A DNA stretch of 64,000 bases, taken from positions 25,514 through 89,513 of the forward strand of contig CAMIYM010000009.1 of assembly GCA_946403085.1 (NCBI GenBank), written 5' to 3'. The position numbers were made by a program, and so were the translations under genes. Below, piece after piece: positions 41,783 through 51,430 of the stretch (positions are counted from its first letter, which is position 1; every line of letters begins with the position of its first letter). Source of the DNA: an uncultured Clostridia bacterium (lineage in GTDB: Bacteria > Bacillota > Clostridia > Saccharofermentanales > Saccharofermentanaceae). The notes under the pieces were generated by a model, which ran no database searches, was not told where the DNA came from, and saw nothing but the letters and a program-made list of their open reading frames with translations.

Positions 41783-42910
41783 ATGGCAAAGAGTAAGAAT
41801 GCAGCAAAGGGTTCCGTAGCTCAGGTTCAGGATAAGGACGAGAGAAGGAAAGCCCTTGACGCCGCTATGGCGCAGATAGAGAAGCAGTTCGGCCAGGGTG
41901 CCGTTATGCGTTTGGGCGACAAGTCCCAGGTTGAGATCGATACGATTCCTACAGGTGCTCTGACACTTGATATCGCACTCGGTATCGGCGGACTTCCCAG
42001 AGGAAGGATCATTGAGATCTATGGACCTGAATCTTCAGGTAAGACCACAGTTGCACTTCACTGTGTAGCTGAAGCTCAGAAGATGGGCGGCACATGTGCA
42101 TTTATCGATGCAGAGCATGCGCTGGATCCTGTATATGCTGGTAATATCGGTGTTGATGTTGACAATCTTCTTTTGTCACAGCCTGATACCGGTGAGCAGG
42201 CACTTGAGATCTGCGAGACTCTTGTCAGAAGCGGATGCATTGATGTAGTAGTTATCGACTCAGTTGCTGCTCTTGTACCGAGGGCAGAGATCGAGGGTGA
42301 GATGGGCGACTCCCATGTAGGTCTTCAGGCAAGACTCATGAGCCAGGCATTAAGAAAGCTCGCTCCTGTCGTATCAAAGTCCAATACTATTTGCATCTTT
42401 ATCAACCAGCTCCGTGAGAAGGTCGGAGTTATGTTCGGTAACCCTGAGACTACTCCGGGCGGCCGTGCTCTTAAGTTCTATGCATCAGTAAGACTTGATG
42501 TACGTAAGGTTGAGACACTCCGTAACGGTACAGATGTAGTCGGAAGCCATACAAGAGTTAAGGTAGTCAAGAATAAGGTTGCTCCGCCGTTCAAGGAAGC
42601 TGAGTTCGACATCATGTATGGTAAGGGCGTATCTTCAGAAGGATGCATCATTGACCTTGGTGTTGAGAATAACATCATTGACAAGAGCGGTTCATGGTTC
42701 GCATATAATGGCGCGAAGATCGCTCAGGGAAGAGATGCAGCTAAGCAGTATCTTATCGATCATCCTGATGTCAGAGATGAGATCGAAGAGAAGATTAGAG
42801 ATTCATACATGCCTGCAGATGATGATGACTTTGAGGAATCCGGCAAGGCTGTTGAAGCTGCTCCCGAAGAAGAATCTGATGACGATGATATCTTAGGTAT
42901 CGATGTCTGA
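41783..42910 (+). CDS. recA: Recombinase RecA
   Basis: A 375-residue protein that forms filaments on single-stranded DNA, drives homologous recombination and triggers LexA cleavage. Walker [22 protein letters not shown] (Walker B), and the MSQALRKL...[13 protein letters not shown] loop region are intact; the tail is acidic (EESDDDD). ATG 41783 has CAGGAGG upstream; an ATG at 41756 lies inside the SOS box and is not used. It overlaps recX by 8 nt. Confidence 0.97.
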   Translation: MAKSKNAAKGSVAQVQDKDERRKALDAAMAQIEKQFGQGAVMRLGDKSQVEIDTIPTGALTLDIALGIGGLPRGRIIEIYGPESSGKTTVALHCVAEAQKMGGTCAFIDAEHALDPVYAGNIGVDVDNLLLSQPDTGEQALEICETLVRSGCIDVVVIDSVAALVPRAEIEGEMGDSHVGLQARLMSQALRKLAPVVSKSNTICIFINQLREKVGVMFGNPETTPGGRALKFYASVRLDVRKVETLRNGTDVVGSHTRVKVVKNKVAPPFKEAEFDIMYGKGVSSEGCIIDLGVENNIIDKSGSWFAYNGAKIAQGRDAAKQYLIDHPDVRDEIEEKIRDSYMPADDDDFEESGKAVEAAPEEESDDDDILGIDV

Positions 42911-43364
42911 TAATAATAGGACCAAGGAAGCCGTAACCTGCGCGATCAGGCATATCGGAACTGCAGTATATTCCTCAGGTAAGATCAGACTATATCTGAT
43001 GCAGAGAGGATATCCTGAAGATGTAGCAATATCAGCTGTGAGTCTTTTGATAGAATCCGGTTACATCGATGATATGCGTGCTTCGCGTAAGGTGTTGGCG
43101 GCACGTTCCGGCAAGAAGCAGGAAAGTAAGAATTTCATCTTCCAGCGTCTCCTCGAGGCGGGTATAGATGAAACAGTTGCAGATGTCATCGTTTCTGATC
43201 TGGAAAGTGATGCTGATACATGCAAACTCCTGTATGAAGCATCCTTTGGAAGTCCTGATGAGAATTCTTTTGACAGACAGGATGAGTTCTTAAAGCTCGC
43301 ACAACTTAGGGGATATGGTCTTGAGACTGCAAGGAAAGCTTTTAGGCTCTATCTGGGAGAATAA
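42903..43364 (+). CDS. recX: Regulatory protein RecX
   Basis: A 153-residue all-helical protein with the RecX three-helix repeats ([59 protein letters not shown]). RecX caps or disassembles RecA filaments. Its start lies within the end of recA, so translation is coupled. A terminator follows at once. Confidence 0.85.
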   Translation: MSDNNRTKEAVTCAIRHIGTAVYSSGKIRLYLMQRGYPEDVAISAVSLLIESGYIDDMRASRKVLAARSGKKQESKNFIFQRLLEAGIDETVADVIVSDLESDADTCKLLYEASFGSPDENSFDRQDEFLKLAQLRGYGLETARKAFRLYLGE

Positions 43365-43370
43365 TCGGCA

Positions 43371-43398
43371 AAAGGCTCAGGATTGAGCCTTTTTCTTT
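43371..43398 (+). terminator. Rho-independent terminator after recX
   Basis: AAAGGCTCA / TGAGCCTTT stem with T-rich tail. Confidence 0.8.
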
Positions 43399-43425
43399 TC
43401 TTTATTTTTTGTTATATTTTTTCCT

Positions 43426-44796
43426 ATGAATAAAGAGATCATCAACAGCAACATTAAGATAACTCTTCTGGCTCTTGGTTGTTCCAAGAACCTTATAGAC
43501 TGTGAGAATATGTCCACACAGCTTAAGCATGCCGGGTACGACGTAATAAATGATGTGCCCGAATCAGACATCGTTGTAATCAACACATGCGGATTTATTG
43601 AATCTGCTAAGAAGGAAGCTATCGATGCTATCCTTGAAGTTGCTGATTTCAAGGTTCCGAACGGTAAGGTTAAGAAGATAATCGTATCAGGCTGCCTTTC
43701 GCAGAGATATCCTGAAGATATCTTAAAAGAGCTCCCTGAAGTTGATGCCGTTCTCGGTACCGCTCATTATGGCGATATTGTTGATGTTGTAGCAAAGCTT
43801 GTTAAAGAACTCGATACCGAATCGGAGAAGATTAATCTTACATCCGGTGTAGGCGGCTACAAGCATCTTATTAAAGAAAGAGAGCTCTCGACTGAAGCTT
43901 ATGCTTGGATCAAGATCGGTGAGGGATGCCTTAACAGATGTACTTTCTGTGCCATTCCTCTTATCAGGGGCAACTTTGTGTCCAGGCCTATTGAGGACAT
44001 TGTGGAAGAGGCCAAGCTCATTGCTTCCAGAGGCGTAAAGGAGATCGTACTCGCAGCCCAGGATACGACTAACTACGGAATCGAACTTTATAAAGAGAGA
44101 AGTCTTACCAGGCTTTTAAAGGCTCTTTCTGCGATAGACGGAATCGAGCTTATCCGCGTTATGTATGGCTATATGGATGGCATTACACCTGATCTTATTG
44201 AAGAGATGGCTAACAATCCCAAGGTAGCCCACTACCTTGATATCCCGATCCAGCATGGCTGTGACAGGATCTTAAAGGCGATGCACAGGAGAGACACGGC
44301 AGAATTGATCACTTCGAGACTTGAGATGATCAGAAAAGCTATGCCGGACTGCATCATCAGAACAACCGTCATGGTCGGTTTCCCCGGTGAGACTGAAGAG
44401 GACTTTAATGAACTTAAGGAGAACCTTAAGAAGTGGAAGTTCGACAGACTCGGCTGCTTTATCTTCTCACCTGAAGAAGGAACAAAGGCATATGATATGC
44501 CGGATCAGATCGATGAAGAGACTAAGCAGAGAAGATATGACGAGATATATGAACTTCAGAAGCAGATATCTTCCGAGCAGTCTCAGAAGCGCCTCGGCAC
44601 GATTACCAAAGTAAATATCTGCTCTGTATCTGATGACGGCATATTCTATATCGGCAGAAGCTATGGCGAATCTCCTGAGGTCGATCCTGTCATATATATC
44701 GCTTCACAGGAAGAGGAACTTAAGATCGGCGACTTCGTTGATGCGAAGATAGTTGACTGCTCTGACGATTATGACATGACCGCCGTTACGATTTGA
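43426..44796 (+). CDS. rimO: Ribosomal protein S12 methylthiotransferase RimO
   Basis: This 456-residue protein methylthiolates the conserved aspartate of ribosomal protein S12. UPF0004 domain with Cys in LALGCSKNLIDCE, VINTCGF and VSGCLSQRY; radical-SAM domain with CLNRCTFC; C-terminal TRAM domain. LGCSKNLVD-type start separates RimO from MiaB. No good ribosome site is visible before the ATG, and a terminator lies only 28 nt upstream, so its expression start is unclear. pgsA follows by 84 nt, a usual pairing. Confidence 0.92.
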   Translation: MNKEIINSNIKITLLALGCSKNLIDCENMSTQLKHAGYDVINDVPESDIVVINTCGFIESAKKEAIDAILEVADFKVPNGKVKKIIVSGCLSQRYPEDILKELPEVDAVLGTAHYGDIVDVVAKLVKELDTESEKINLTSGVGGYKHLIKERELSTEAYAWIKIGEGCLNRCTFCAIPLIRGNFVSRPIEDIVEEAKLIASRGVKEIVLAAQDTTNYGIELYKERSLTRLLKALSAIDGIELIRVMYGYMDGITPDLIEEMANNPKVAHYLDIPIQHGCDRILKAMHRRDTAELITSRLEMIRKAMPDCIIRTTVMVGFPGETEEDFNELKENLKKWKFDRLGCFIFSPEEGTKAYDMPDQIDEETKQRRYDEIYELQKQISSEQSQKRLGTITKVNICSVSDDGIFYIGRSYGESPEVDPVIYIASQEEELKIGDFVDAKIVDCSDDYDMTAVTI

Positions 44797-44880
44797 CGGA
44801 AAAAGAAATCTGTGTATTATTAGTGTGTTGTCTTTAGGGGATAACAGTATTTATTACAGAAACGAAGGAATATATAGACC

Positions 44881-45498
44881 ATGAATCTTCCCAACAAGCT
44901 GTCGATCTTAAGGATCGTTCTTGTGCCTGTAACACTTCTGTTCATGCTGCCGGTTAATATTTTCGGATGGCAGCCTGAAGGATGGAATAGCTTTATCAAT
45001 TCATACGGCATGATCGTGGCAGCTGCAGTATTTATTATCGCTTCATTTACTGATATGTTTGACGGCAAGATCGCCAGAAAATATAACCTCATTACAGACC
45101 TCGGAAAATTCCTCGACTCACTGGCTGACAAGATCCTTGTCATCAGCATAATGCTTGCATTTATCGGTCTTGGAAGGATCTCTGCATGGGCAGTAATGAT
45201 CATTATCTTAAGAGAGTTTGCAGTATCCGGTCTCCGCATGATCGCTGCTGCCAAGGGCGAGGTAATCGCTGCTAAGATGATCGGCAAGGTTAAGACCGTT
45301 ATTCAGATGATCGCTCTTATCTATCTTATGTTTGAGCCTTTGCTCCTTAAGATCTTTGGTCTGGGCTTTAACGGCTATCCTGTTGAGATCAATGCGGTAA
45401 CCATTATTGGAGATGTACTTTTCGGAATATGTGTTATTATGACTATTGTTTCAGGTGTTGATTATCTTATTAAGGGAAAACAATACCTGAAGGGTTAA
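44881..45498 (+). CDS. pgsA: CDP-diacylglycerol-glycerol-3-phosphate phosphatidyltransferase
   Basis: A 205-residue membrane enzyme that makes phosphatidylglycerophosphate. The CDP-alcohol phosphotransferase motif is complete: DMFDGKIARKYN ... GKFLDSLADK (D-x(2)-D-G-x(2)-A-R-x(n)-G-x(3)-D-x(3)-D). MNLPNKLSILRI is the standard start. About five membrane helices. It lies downstream of rimO on the same strand. Confidence 0.93.
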   Translation: MNLPNKLSILRIVLVPVTLLFMLPVNIFGWQPEGWNSFINSYGMIVAAAVFIIASFTDMFDGKIARKYNLITDLGKFLDSLADKILVISIMLAFIGLGRISAWAVMIIILREFAVSGLRMIAAAKGEVIAAKMIGKVKTVIQMIALIYLMFEPLLLKIFGLGFNGYPVEINAVTIIGDVLFGICVIMTIVSGVDYLIKGKQYLKG

Positions 45499-45531
45499 AT
45501 GTCAAAGAACTTCGATAGTCAAAATAACCTA

Positions 45532-45560
45532 TTGACAAAAGTCGTGTCTTACATTAAAAA
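45532..45560 (+). promoter_or_regulatory. Probable promoter of acpP
   Basis: TTGACA (45532-45537), 17 nt, TAAAAA (45555-45560); the -10 is weak. Confidence 0.45.
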
Positions 45561-45601
45561 CATCTTGTGGATTTACTAAGAATCGTACGGAGGTACAAAT
45601 T

Positions 45602-45847
45602 ATGACAAATGAAGAACTTTTTAACTCTATTAAGCAGATGATCGTTGATCAGCTCGGTGTAGATGAGGATACAATCACAGAGGATTCCTCTTTCGTAGAT
45701 GATCTTAACGCTGACTCTCTTGATATGGTTGAGCTCGTTATGGCTATGGAGCAGGAATTCGATATCGAGATCCCTGACGATGTAGCTGAGAAGGTTGTTA
45801 CCGTTAAGGATGCAGTCGAGTATATTCAGAGCCTCACAGAGGGCTAA
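45602..45847 (+). CDS. acpP: Acyl carrier protein
   Basis: An 81-residue acidic four-helix protein that carries fatty acyl chains; [14 protein letters not shown] contains the DSL serine for the phosphopantetheine arm. CGGAGG precedes the ATG. plsX/fab genes are not adjacent; rnc, smc and ftsY follow as in many Firmicutes. Confidence 0.96.
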   Translation: MTNEELFNSIKQMIVDQLGVDEDTITEDSSFVDDLNADSLDMVELVMAMEQEFDIEIPDDVAEKVVTVKDAVEYIQSLTEG

Positions 45848-45889
45848 TATGCCGGAGATAATTAATCTCTGAATCAATTTATGGATTTT

Positions 45890-45928
45890 AACGGCTGGAT
45901 GCACATATTGGCATTCAGCCGTTTATTG
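45890..45928 (+). terminator. Terminator-like hairpin after acpP
   Basis: AACGGCTG.ATGC / GCAT.CAGCCGTT stem followed by TATTGT, only about 12 nt before the rnc start. It may set the acpP:rnc expression ratio. Confidence 0.5.
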
Positions 45929-45939
45929 TAAATAAGCTT

Positions 45940-46650
45940 ATGACTGATTATTCGATTTTAGAAAAAGATTTGGGTTATACCTTCAAAGATAAATCCCTTC
46001 TTGAGACAGCCTTTACCCATACAACATATGTTTTCGAGTCGGGAAGAGGACACTGGGAATCCAACCAGAGACTTGAGTTTATCGGTGATGCCGTACTTGA
46101 TGTAGTTGTCGGTCAGATGATCTATGAACTGAAGCCTCAGGCTGATGAAGGTTACCTTTCCAAGATGAGAAGTGTCTCTGTCTGTGAGAAGTCTTTTGCC
46201 GAAGTAGCAAGAAAGCTCCATTTGGGCGACTATATGCTCTTAGGCAAGGGCGAGGCCCAGAGCGGAGGCAACGATAAGGACTCTACGCTGGCTGACTGTT
46301 ATGAGTCAGTTATTGCTGCTGTCTATTTTGACGGCGGATTCGAAGAGGCCAGGAAATGTATCCTTAAAAGCCTTACCGAGACGGTGCATAAGGCTGTTAA
46401 CGGAGAGATATTCCTCGATTATAAGAGCAGACTCTTGGAGCTTGCCCAGACAAGAGGATTCCAGCACAAGATCAGATTTGAAGTGACCGGAGAGCGCGGC
46501 CCTGCACACATGAAGGAATTCGATGTAAGCGTATATTCCGACGATGAGCTTCTTGCAAGTGCCACCGGCCACAGCAAGAAGGATGCTGAGCAGAAATGTG
46601 CCGAAAAGGGCATCAAGGAGTATATGCGCCTCTATCCCGAAGGCTGCTGA
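45940..46650 (+). CDS. rnc: Ribonuclease III
   Basis: A 236-residue double-strand RNA nuclease. The RNase III signature NQRLEFIGDAVLDVV is intact with its acidic residues, together with the second acidic site (DCYESVIAAVYFDGG); the C-terminal dsRNA-binding domain ends with ATGHSKKDAEQKCAEKGI. The ribosome site is weak. It may act on the long pnp leader hairpin in this window (inference). Confidence 0.95.
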   Translation: MTDYSILEKDLGYTFKDKSLLETAFTHTTYVFESGRGHWESNQRLEFIGDAVLDVVVGQMIYELKPQADEGYLSKMRSVSVCEKSFAEVARKLHLGDYMLLGKGEAQSGGNDKDSTLADCYESVIAAVYFDGGFEEARKCILKSLTETVHKAVNGEIFLDYKSRLLELAQTRGFQHKIRFEVTGERGPAHMKEFDVSVYSDDELLASATGHSKKDAEQKCAEKGIKEYMRLYPEGC

Positions 46651-46681
46651 TACAGATTGTCCTCCAAAAAGGTCCTGATTT

Positions 46682-46690
46682 TGTTATAAT
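46682..46690 (+). promoter_or_regulatory. Extended -10 promoter of smc
   Basis: TGTTATAAT at 46682-46690 fits TGnTATAAT, 43 nt before the smc ATG; no -35 at the usual distance. Confidence 0.4.
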
Positions 46691-46732
46691 GCTAGGGTTA
46701 ATATTTTGGATTAAGACGGAACTGACTACAGG

Positions 46733-49700
46733 ATGTACCTTAAAAAGTTAGAGCTTCAGGGGTTCAAATCGTTCCCCGACTATACATGTATCGACTTTAA
46801 CCGCGGTCTTACGGCCGTGGTTGGTCCTAACGGAAGCGGTAAATCCAATATCAGTGATGCTGTCCGCTGGGTTTTGGGCGAACAGAGCGTAAAGCAGCTC
46901 CGTGGCGGCAAGATGGAAGATGTCATCTTCAATGGTACATCTGCCAGACGTTCGATGAACTATGCCGAAGTATCCATTACTTTTGATAATTCCGATGGCT
47001 ATATTGACTATGGTTTCCCTGAGATCTGCATCACCAGAAGACTTTACAGGTCAGGTGAGTCTGAATACCAGATCAACAAGGTCAACTGCCGTTTGAAGGA
47101 TATTACGGTCCTTTTCCTCGATACAGGTCTTGGCCGTGACGGTTACTCCCTTGTCGGACAGGGAAGAGTCGATGACATCCTCTCCACGAAGTCTGAGGAC
47201 AGACGTAGGGTAATCGAGGAAGCGTCCGGTATCGTTAAGTACCGTGTCCGTAAGGATGAGGCTCAGAGAAAGCTCACGAATACTGAGCAGAACCTCGTTC
47301 GTATCAATGACATCTTAGGAGAACTTGAAGAGCGTAAGGGACCCCTTGAAGAGCAGGCCGGAAAAGCCCGTAAGTTCAATGAGAATTATGAGGAACTCAA
47401 GAAGCTTGAGACTTCTTTGCTTGTCCACAAGATCACTGAAGCTAACCAGGAGATGGGCGATTCTGCCGGTCTTAAGGAACAGCTTGAGAAGGAGATCCGC
47501 GAACGTGAGGACGAATACCTGAAGCTTAGAAAGAGCCATCAGGAGATAATCGAGAAGAACGAAGCACTCGAGAATGAGATCGAGGACAGACGTCAGGAAC
47601 TCTCAGACCTTACCGAGTACGAGCATGAGACCCAGACAGATAAGAAGGTCTCGATAGAAAGACTTAACCAGACCAATCAGAGGATCGAAGAACTCAAGAC
47701 TGATATGGAATCAACAGATGAGACTGTTGAAAGGCTTAACAGGGAGTTATTAGAGAAGAATACGAAGGCTGATGCTCTCCTTAAGGAAGCTAACGATGCC
47801 AAGGTATTAAGCGAGACTCTTGATAAAGAACGCCAGTCCAAGTTTGAAGAATACGAGTCATCTAGAAAAGAAGCAGGCAAAGCCGATTCCAAGGTAAAAG
47901 CCAAGACGGAAGAACTTTTCGAGACAAGAAAGAAGATAACAGAGTGCCAGGCAGGCATTTCCGCATTGGACGATAAGATCAGGGATATGCAGGAAGCAAG
48001 ATCTGCTTCAGAGAGCGGTAAGGCTGAACTTAACGATAAGCTTGCTGAAGAAGAGAAGGCTTTGAATGAGATCCGTAAGATCAAGGGCGACGTTACAGGT
48101 GATATCGAAGCCCGTAACAAGAAGCATGAAGAGTTAAGAGCGCGTCAGGTCGAACTTAACCAGTTCTTTGAAGTCAATAACAGAAAGCTCTCTGCCGAAG
48201 AATCCAAGCTCAAGACATTGAAGGATGTCGATAAGGCAAAGGAAGGTTATCAGGAGTCGGTTAAGCGTCTTGTGGAGTTTGCCGAGACGGACAGATCTGT
48301 TAAGAGCCTGATGGTAGGTATTCTTGGTGACCTGATCGAGACAGCGCCAAAGTATGAGGTCGCTATCGAGACTGCATTGGGTAACGCTCTTAACAATGTC
48401 GTTACCAAGAGTGAATCCGATGCGGCTGAGCTGATCGGCGTATTGAAGGAGAAGAGGCTCGGAAGAGTTACGTTCCTTCCTATCGAGAATATCAGAGCAA
48501 GATATATCGATGATGATGATCTCAGAAAAGCAAAAGGCGTAAGCGGCTATATCGGTGTTGCTTCCGACCTCGTAAAGAGCAGCCGCGACCTTGAAGATAT
48601 CGTGTCGAATCTTTTGGGCAGGATCCTTGTTGCAGACGATCTTGATGCAGCCAGAAACATCGCTTCAAGAACGGGCCGTGCCTATAAGGTAATGACCCTT
48701 GAGGGCGATTCTGTTAACCCCGGCGGATCTCTCACCGGCGGTTCTTTGAGAAGGTCAGGTGCAGAAACAGGAATCATCGGAAGAAAGGCAGAGATCGAAT
48801 CACTCACAAAGAGTGTTGCTGACCTTGAAGCCAAACTTGCTGATTCTGAAGACCAGCGCCAGGAAGTTGACGATAACATCGGCACCATTAAGCGTGAACT
48901 CGCTCAGCTCGGTGAACAGCTCAAGTTCTATCAGCTTGAGGAAGTAAAGGCTGAAGGCGAATACAACAATACCAAGACTAGACTTGAAGAGATCGAAGAG
49001 ACTCTTACGAACTTTGAGTCTAATATGCAGACCGTATCCAAGTCCAAGTTAAGACTTGAAGAGGATATGGAGGAACTGACAAGGATCGAAGGCGATATCA
49101 GCGGTGAACTTGCTGATTACCAGGAAGAGATCGAAGAGCAGCAGAGGCTTTCTGAAGAACAGGCGGTTAAGCTCGAAGAGGTTGCTGCAAAGGTAAGGGA
49201 AGCGGCTTCCCTTGCTGAGCGTAAGCTTGCAGAAAGAAGCGGTGTCCTTGATCTTGCAGGTCATATAAAGAAGCAGATCGAGGAAGCAAAGCAGGGAAGA
49301 GACAAGTTCGATTCCGCGATCAAGGAAGCAAAGGATACTGTCAACAGTATCACCAAGGAGATCAATGCTCTTGATGCCAAGTTGGACGAGAATGGCAAGC
49401 AGCAGAAGGTATTGGAAGAGAAGATCGCAGCGCTTTTCGAGCAGCGTAATAACGTTTCAGACGATATCAAGTCTTTCGGTGAGAGACTTGCGGCAAGCGG
49501 TAATGAGGTAAGTGAACTTCAGGCTAAGCTTAATGCTCATGTCTCCAAGTACGACAAGATCATTTTCGAGATCGACCAGAACAAGAACAAACTCTGGGAA
49601 GATTATGAGACAACATATGACAATATCAAGGATTCTGTCGAGCCTGTAACCAAGATCGGTGAACAGACGAAGAGGATCCAGACTCTTAAGAACTCTATCA

Positions 49701-50302
49701 AGGCTTTGGGTCCTGTTAACCTTGGTGCTTTGCAGGAGTTCAGAGAGCTCTCTGAGCGTTTGGACTTCATGACCAAGCAGAGGGATGATATCGAAGCTGC
49801 AAAGAAGGATCTTGAGAAGGTAATTGATGACCTCCTTACAAAGATGAGATCCGAATTTACCGAGCATTTCGATACGATCAACAAGAACTTCAGCCAGGTC
49901 TTCACGGATCTGTTCGGAGGCGGTACAGCAGAGATCGTTCTTGGCAACGATTCCGAGGACGTGCTTGAGTGTGCCATCGATATCAAGGCACAGCCGCCGG
50001 GAAAGAAACTCCAGAACCTCTCACTCCTTTCAGGTGGTGAGCGCTGTCTTACAGCTATCGGTCTGTTGTTTGCTATCCAGGAGTTGAAGCCTTCACCGTT
50101 CGTCATCCTTGACGAGGTCGAGGCGGCATTAGACGACGTTAATATCACGAGATTTACGGACTTCGTAAGAAGACATTCCACAAGATCTCAGTTCATTCTT
50201 GTTACACACCGTAAGGGTACTATGGAAGCGTGCGACCAGATGTACGGCGTTACCATGGCGGAGCGTGGTGTATCCAAGATTCTTTCAATGGAGCTTAAAT
50301 AA
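46733..50302 (+). CDS. smc: Chromosome segregation protein SMC
   Basis: A 1189-residue condensin ATPase. N-terminal head with Walker A GPNGSGKSN (about 32-40) and Q-loop region; long coiled coil (about 165-500); hinge domain (about 510-660, LVGILGDLIETAPKYEVAIETALG and GSLTGGSLRRSG); second coiled coil; C-terminal head with signature LSGGE near 1099 and Walker B VILDEVEAALDD. Intact and of usual length. Its stop overlaps the ftsY start (TAATG). Confidence 0.97.
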   Translation: MYLKKLELQGFKSFPDYTCIDFNRGLTAVVGPNGSGKSNISDAVRWVLGEQSVKQLRGGKMEDVIFNGTSARRSMNYAEVSITFDNSDGYIDYGFPEICITRRLYRSGESEYQINKVNCRLKDITVLFLDTGLGRDGYSLVGQGRVDDILSTKSEDRRRVIEEASGIVKYRVRKDEAQRKLTNTEQNLVRINDILGELEERKGPLEEQAGKARKFNENYEELKKLETSLLVHKITEANQEMGDSAGLKEQLEKEIREREDEYLKLRKSHQEIIEKNEALENEIEDRRQELSDLTEYEHETQTDKKVSIERLNQTNQRIEELKTDMESTDETVERLNRELLEKNTKADALLKEANDAKVLSETLDKERQSKFEEYESSRKEAGKADSKVKAKTEELFETRKKITECQAGISALDDKIRDMQEARSASESGKAELNDKLAEEEKALNEIRKIKGDVTGDIEARNKKHEELRARQVELNQFFEVNNRKLSAEESKLKTLKDVDKAKEGYQESVKRLVEFAETDRSVKSLMVGILGDLIETAPKYEVAIETALGNALNNVVTKSESDAAELIGVLKEKRLGRVTFLPIENIRARYIDDDDLRKAKGVSGYIGVASDLVKSSRDLEDIVSNLLGRILVADDLDAARNIASRTGRAYKVMTLEGDSVNPGGSLTGGSLRRSGAETGIIGRKAEIESLTKSVADLEAKLADSEDQRQEVDDNIGTIKRELAQLGEQLKFYQLEEVKAEGEYNNTKTRLEEIEETLTNFESNMQTVSKSKLRLEEDMEELTRIEGDISGELADYQEEIEEQQRLSEEQAVKLEEVAAKVREAASLAERKLAERSGVLDLAGHIKKQIEEAKQGRDKFDSAIKEAKDTVNSITKEINALDAKLDENGKQQKVLEEKIAALFEQRNNVSDDIKSFGERLAASGNEVSELQAKLNAHVSKYDKIIFEIDQNKNKLWEDYETTYDNIKDSVEPVTKIGEQTKRIQTLKNSIKALGPVNLGALQEFRELSERLDFMTKQRDDIEAAKKDLEKVIDDLLTKMRSEFTEHFDTINKNFSQVFTDLFGGGTAEIVLGNDSEDVLECAIDIKAQPPGKKLQNLSLLSGGERCLTAIGLLFAIQELKPSPFVILDEVEAALDDVNITRFTDFVRRHSTRSQFILVTHRKGTMEACDQMYGVTMAERGVSKILSMELK

Positions 50303-51216
50303 TGGGATTAGCTGATCTGTTTAAAAGAGGACTCGAAAAGACAAGAAACTTCTTCGCGGGAAGCTTCACAAAGCTTGCTGCATCCAGCGGCCGTTTCGAC
50401 GAGGATATGCTGGATGAACTCGAAGAACTTCTTATAAGAGCTGACTGCGGAGTCCCTGCAAGTGATGACATCATGGACAGGGTAAAGCAGAATATCAGAA
50501 AGACCGGTGACGACAGCAAGGAAGCAGTTCTTGTTTCAGTTAAGGAGAGAATGCTCGAGATCTTAGGTGAGCCTCAGACTGTTGAGATCGTTCCCGGAAA
50601 GCTCAACATAATCCTCATGATCGGTGTTAATGGTACAGGCAAGACGACCACTTCAGGAAAGCTTGCTGCAAGATATAAGAAGGAAGGCAAGAAGGTCCTT
50701 ATGGCTGCCTGCGATACTTTCCGTGCAGCTGCCGTAGGCCAGCTAAAGACCTGGGGTGAGCGTACCGGTACTGCAGTCATCGCACAGGAGCAGGAGGGAG
50801 CAGATCCCGCATCTGTCGTTTTCGATGCGATCCACGCTGCACAGGCACGTGGTACGGATGTCCTTCTCGTTGATACTGCCGGACGTCTTCACAACAAGAA
50901 GAACCTTATGGAAGAGCTTGCCAAGATCAGACGTGTCATAGAGCGTGAGGCTCCTGATGCAGCTATAAAGTCACTTCTCATAATCGATGCTACGACAGGC
51001 CAGAATGCCGTCATCCAGGCTGAGGGATTTGGTGAGGTAACAGGCCTTGATTATGTGGGCATTACAAAGCTCGATGGAAGTGCCAAGGGCGGAGTTGCAA
51101 TCGCAGTTGCTTACCAGTCAGGAAAGCCTATCGTTCTTGCAGGGTTGGGTGAGAGTGTTGAAGACCTTGCAGACTTTGATCCTGAGCTTTTCGTAGACTC
51201 TCTGGTTAACGAATAA
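50302..51216 (+). CDS. ftsY: Signal recognition particle receptor FtsY
   Basis: A 304-residue SRP GTPase: helical N domain (residues 1-95), G1 GVNGTGKTTT, DTFRAAAVGQL, G3 DTAGRLHNK, G4 TKLDGSAKGG. The acidic N-terminal domain of E. coli FtsY is missing, as usual in Firmicutes; residues 1-20 (LFKRGLEKTRNFF) form the membrane-targeting helix. It docks ribosomes with SRP at the membrane. It overlaps smc by 1 nt. Confidence 0.96.
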   Translation: MGLADLFKRGLEKTRNFFAGSFTKLAASSGRFDEDMLDELEELLIRADCGVPASDDIMDRVKQNIRKTGDDSKEAVLVSVKERMLEILGEPQTVEIVPGKLNIILMIGVNGTGKTTTSGKLAARYKKEGKKVLMAACDTFRAAAVGQLKTWGERTGTAVIAQEQEGADPASVVFDAIHAAQARGTDVLLVDTAGRLHNKKNLMEELAKIRRVIEREAPDAAIKSLLIIDATTGQNAVIQAEGFGEVTGLDYVGITKLDGSAKGGVAIAVAYQSGKPIVLAGLGESVEDLADFDPELFVDSLVNE

Positions 51217-51312
51217 AGATCCCGGATAATCCTCCTGAAGGGACTATCGAGACAGCGGTTCCCAAATTGTAAAAAATCGCCATTTTCTATGGAAAAATCA
51301 GTATTGTTTTGA

Positions 51313-51341
51313 TTGCCAAAGAAACTGATTATATGTATAAT
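51313..51341 (+). promoter_or_regulatory. Promoter of hppA
   Basis: TTGCCA (51313-51318), 17 nt, TATAAT (51336-51341), with a TG just before the -10. The 214-nt gap shows no strong terminator for ftsY. Confidence 0.6.
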
Positions 51342-51430
51342 CTGTTGGGTTTAATCAGAGCATGGGTTTACTATGTCCGAATGCTTCACAAAATCTATAT
51401 CAAAAATCTTAAAAGAGAGGGGCCCGGTAT

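Noticed and set aside
49603..50181. Minus-strand open frame of 192 codons
   Set aside because: Antisense to the smc head domain; no start signal.
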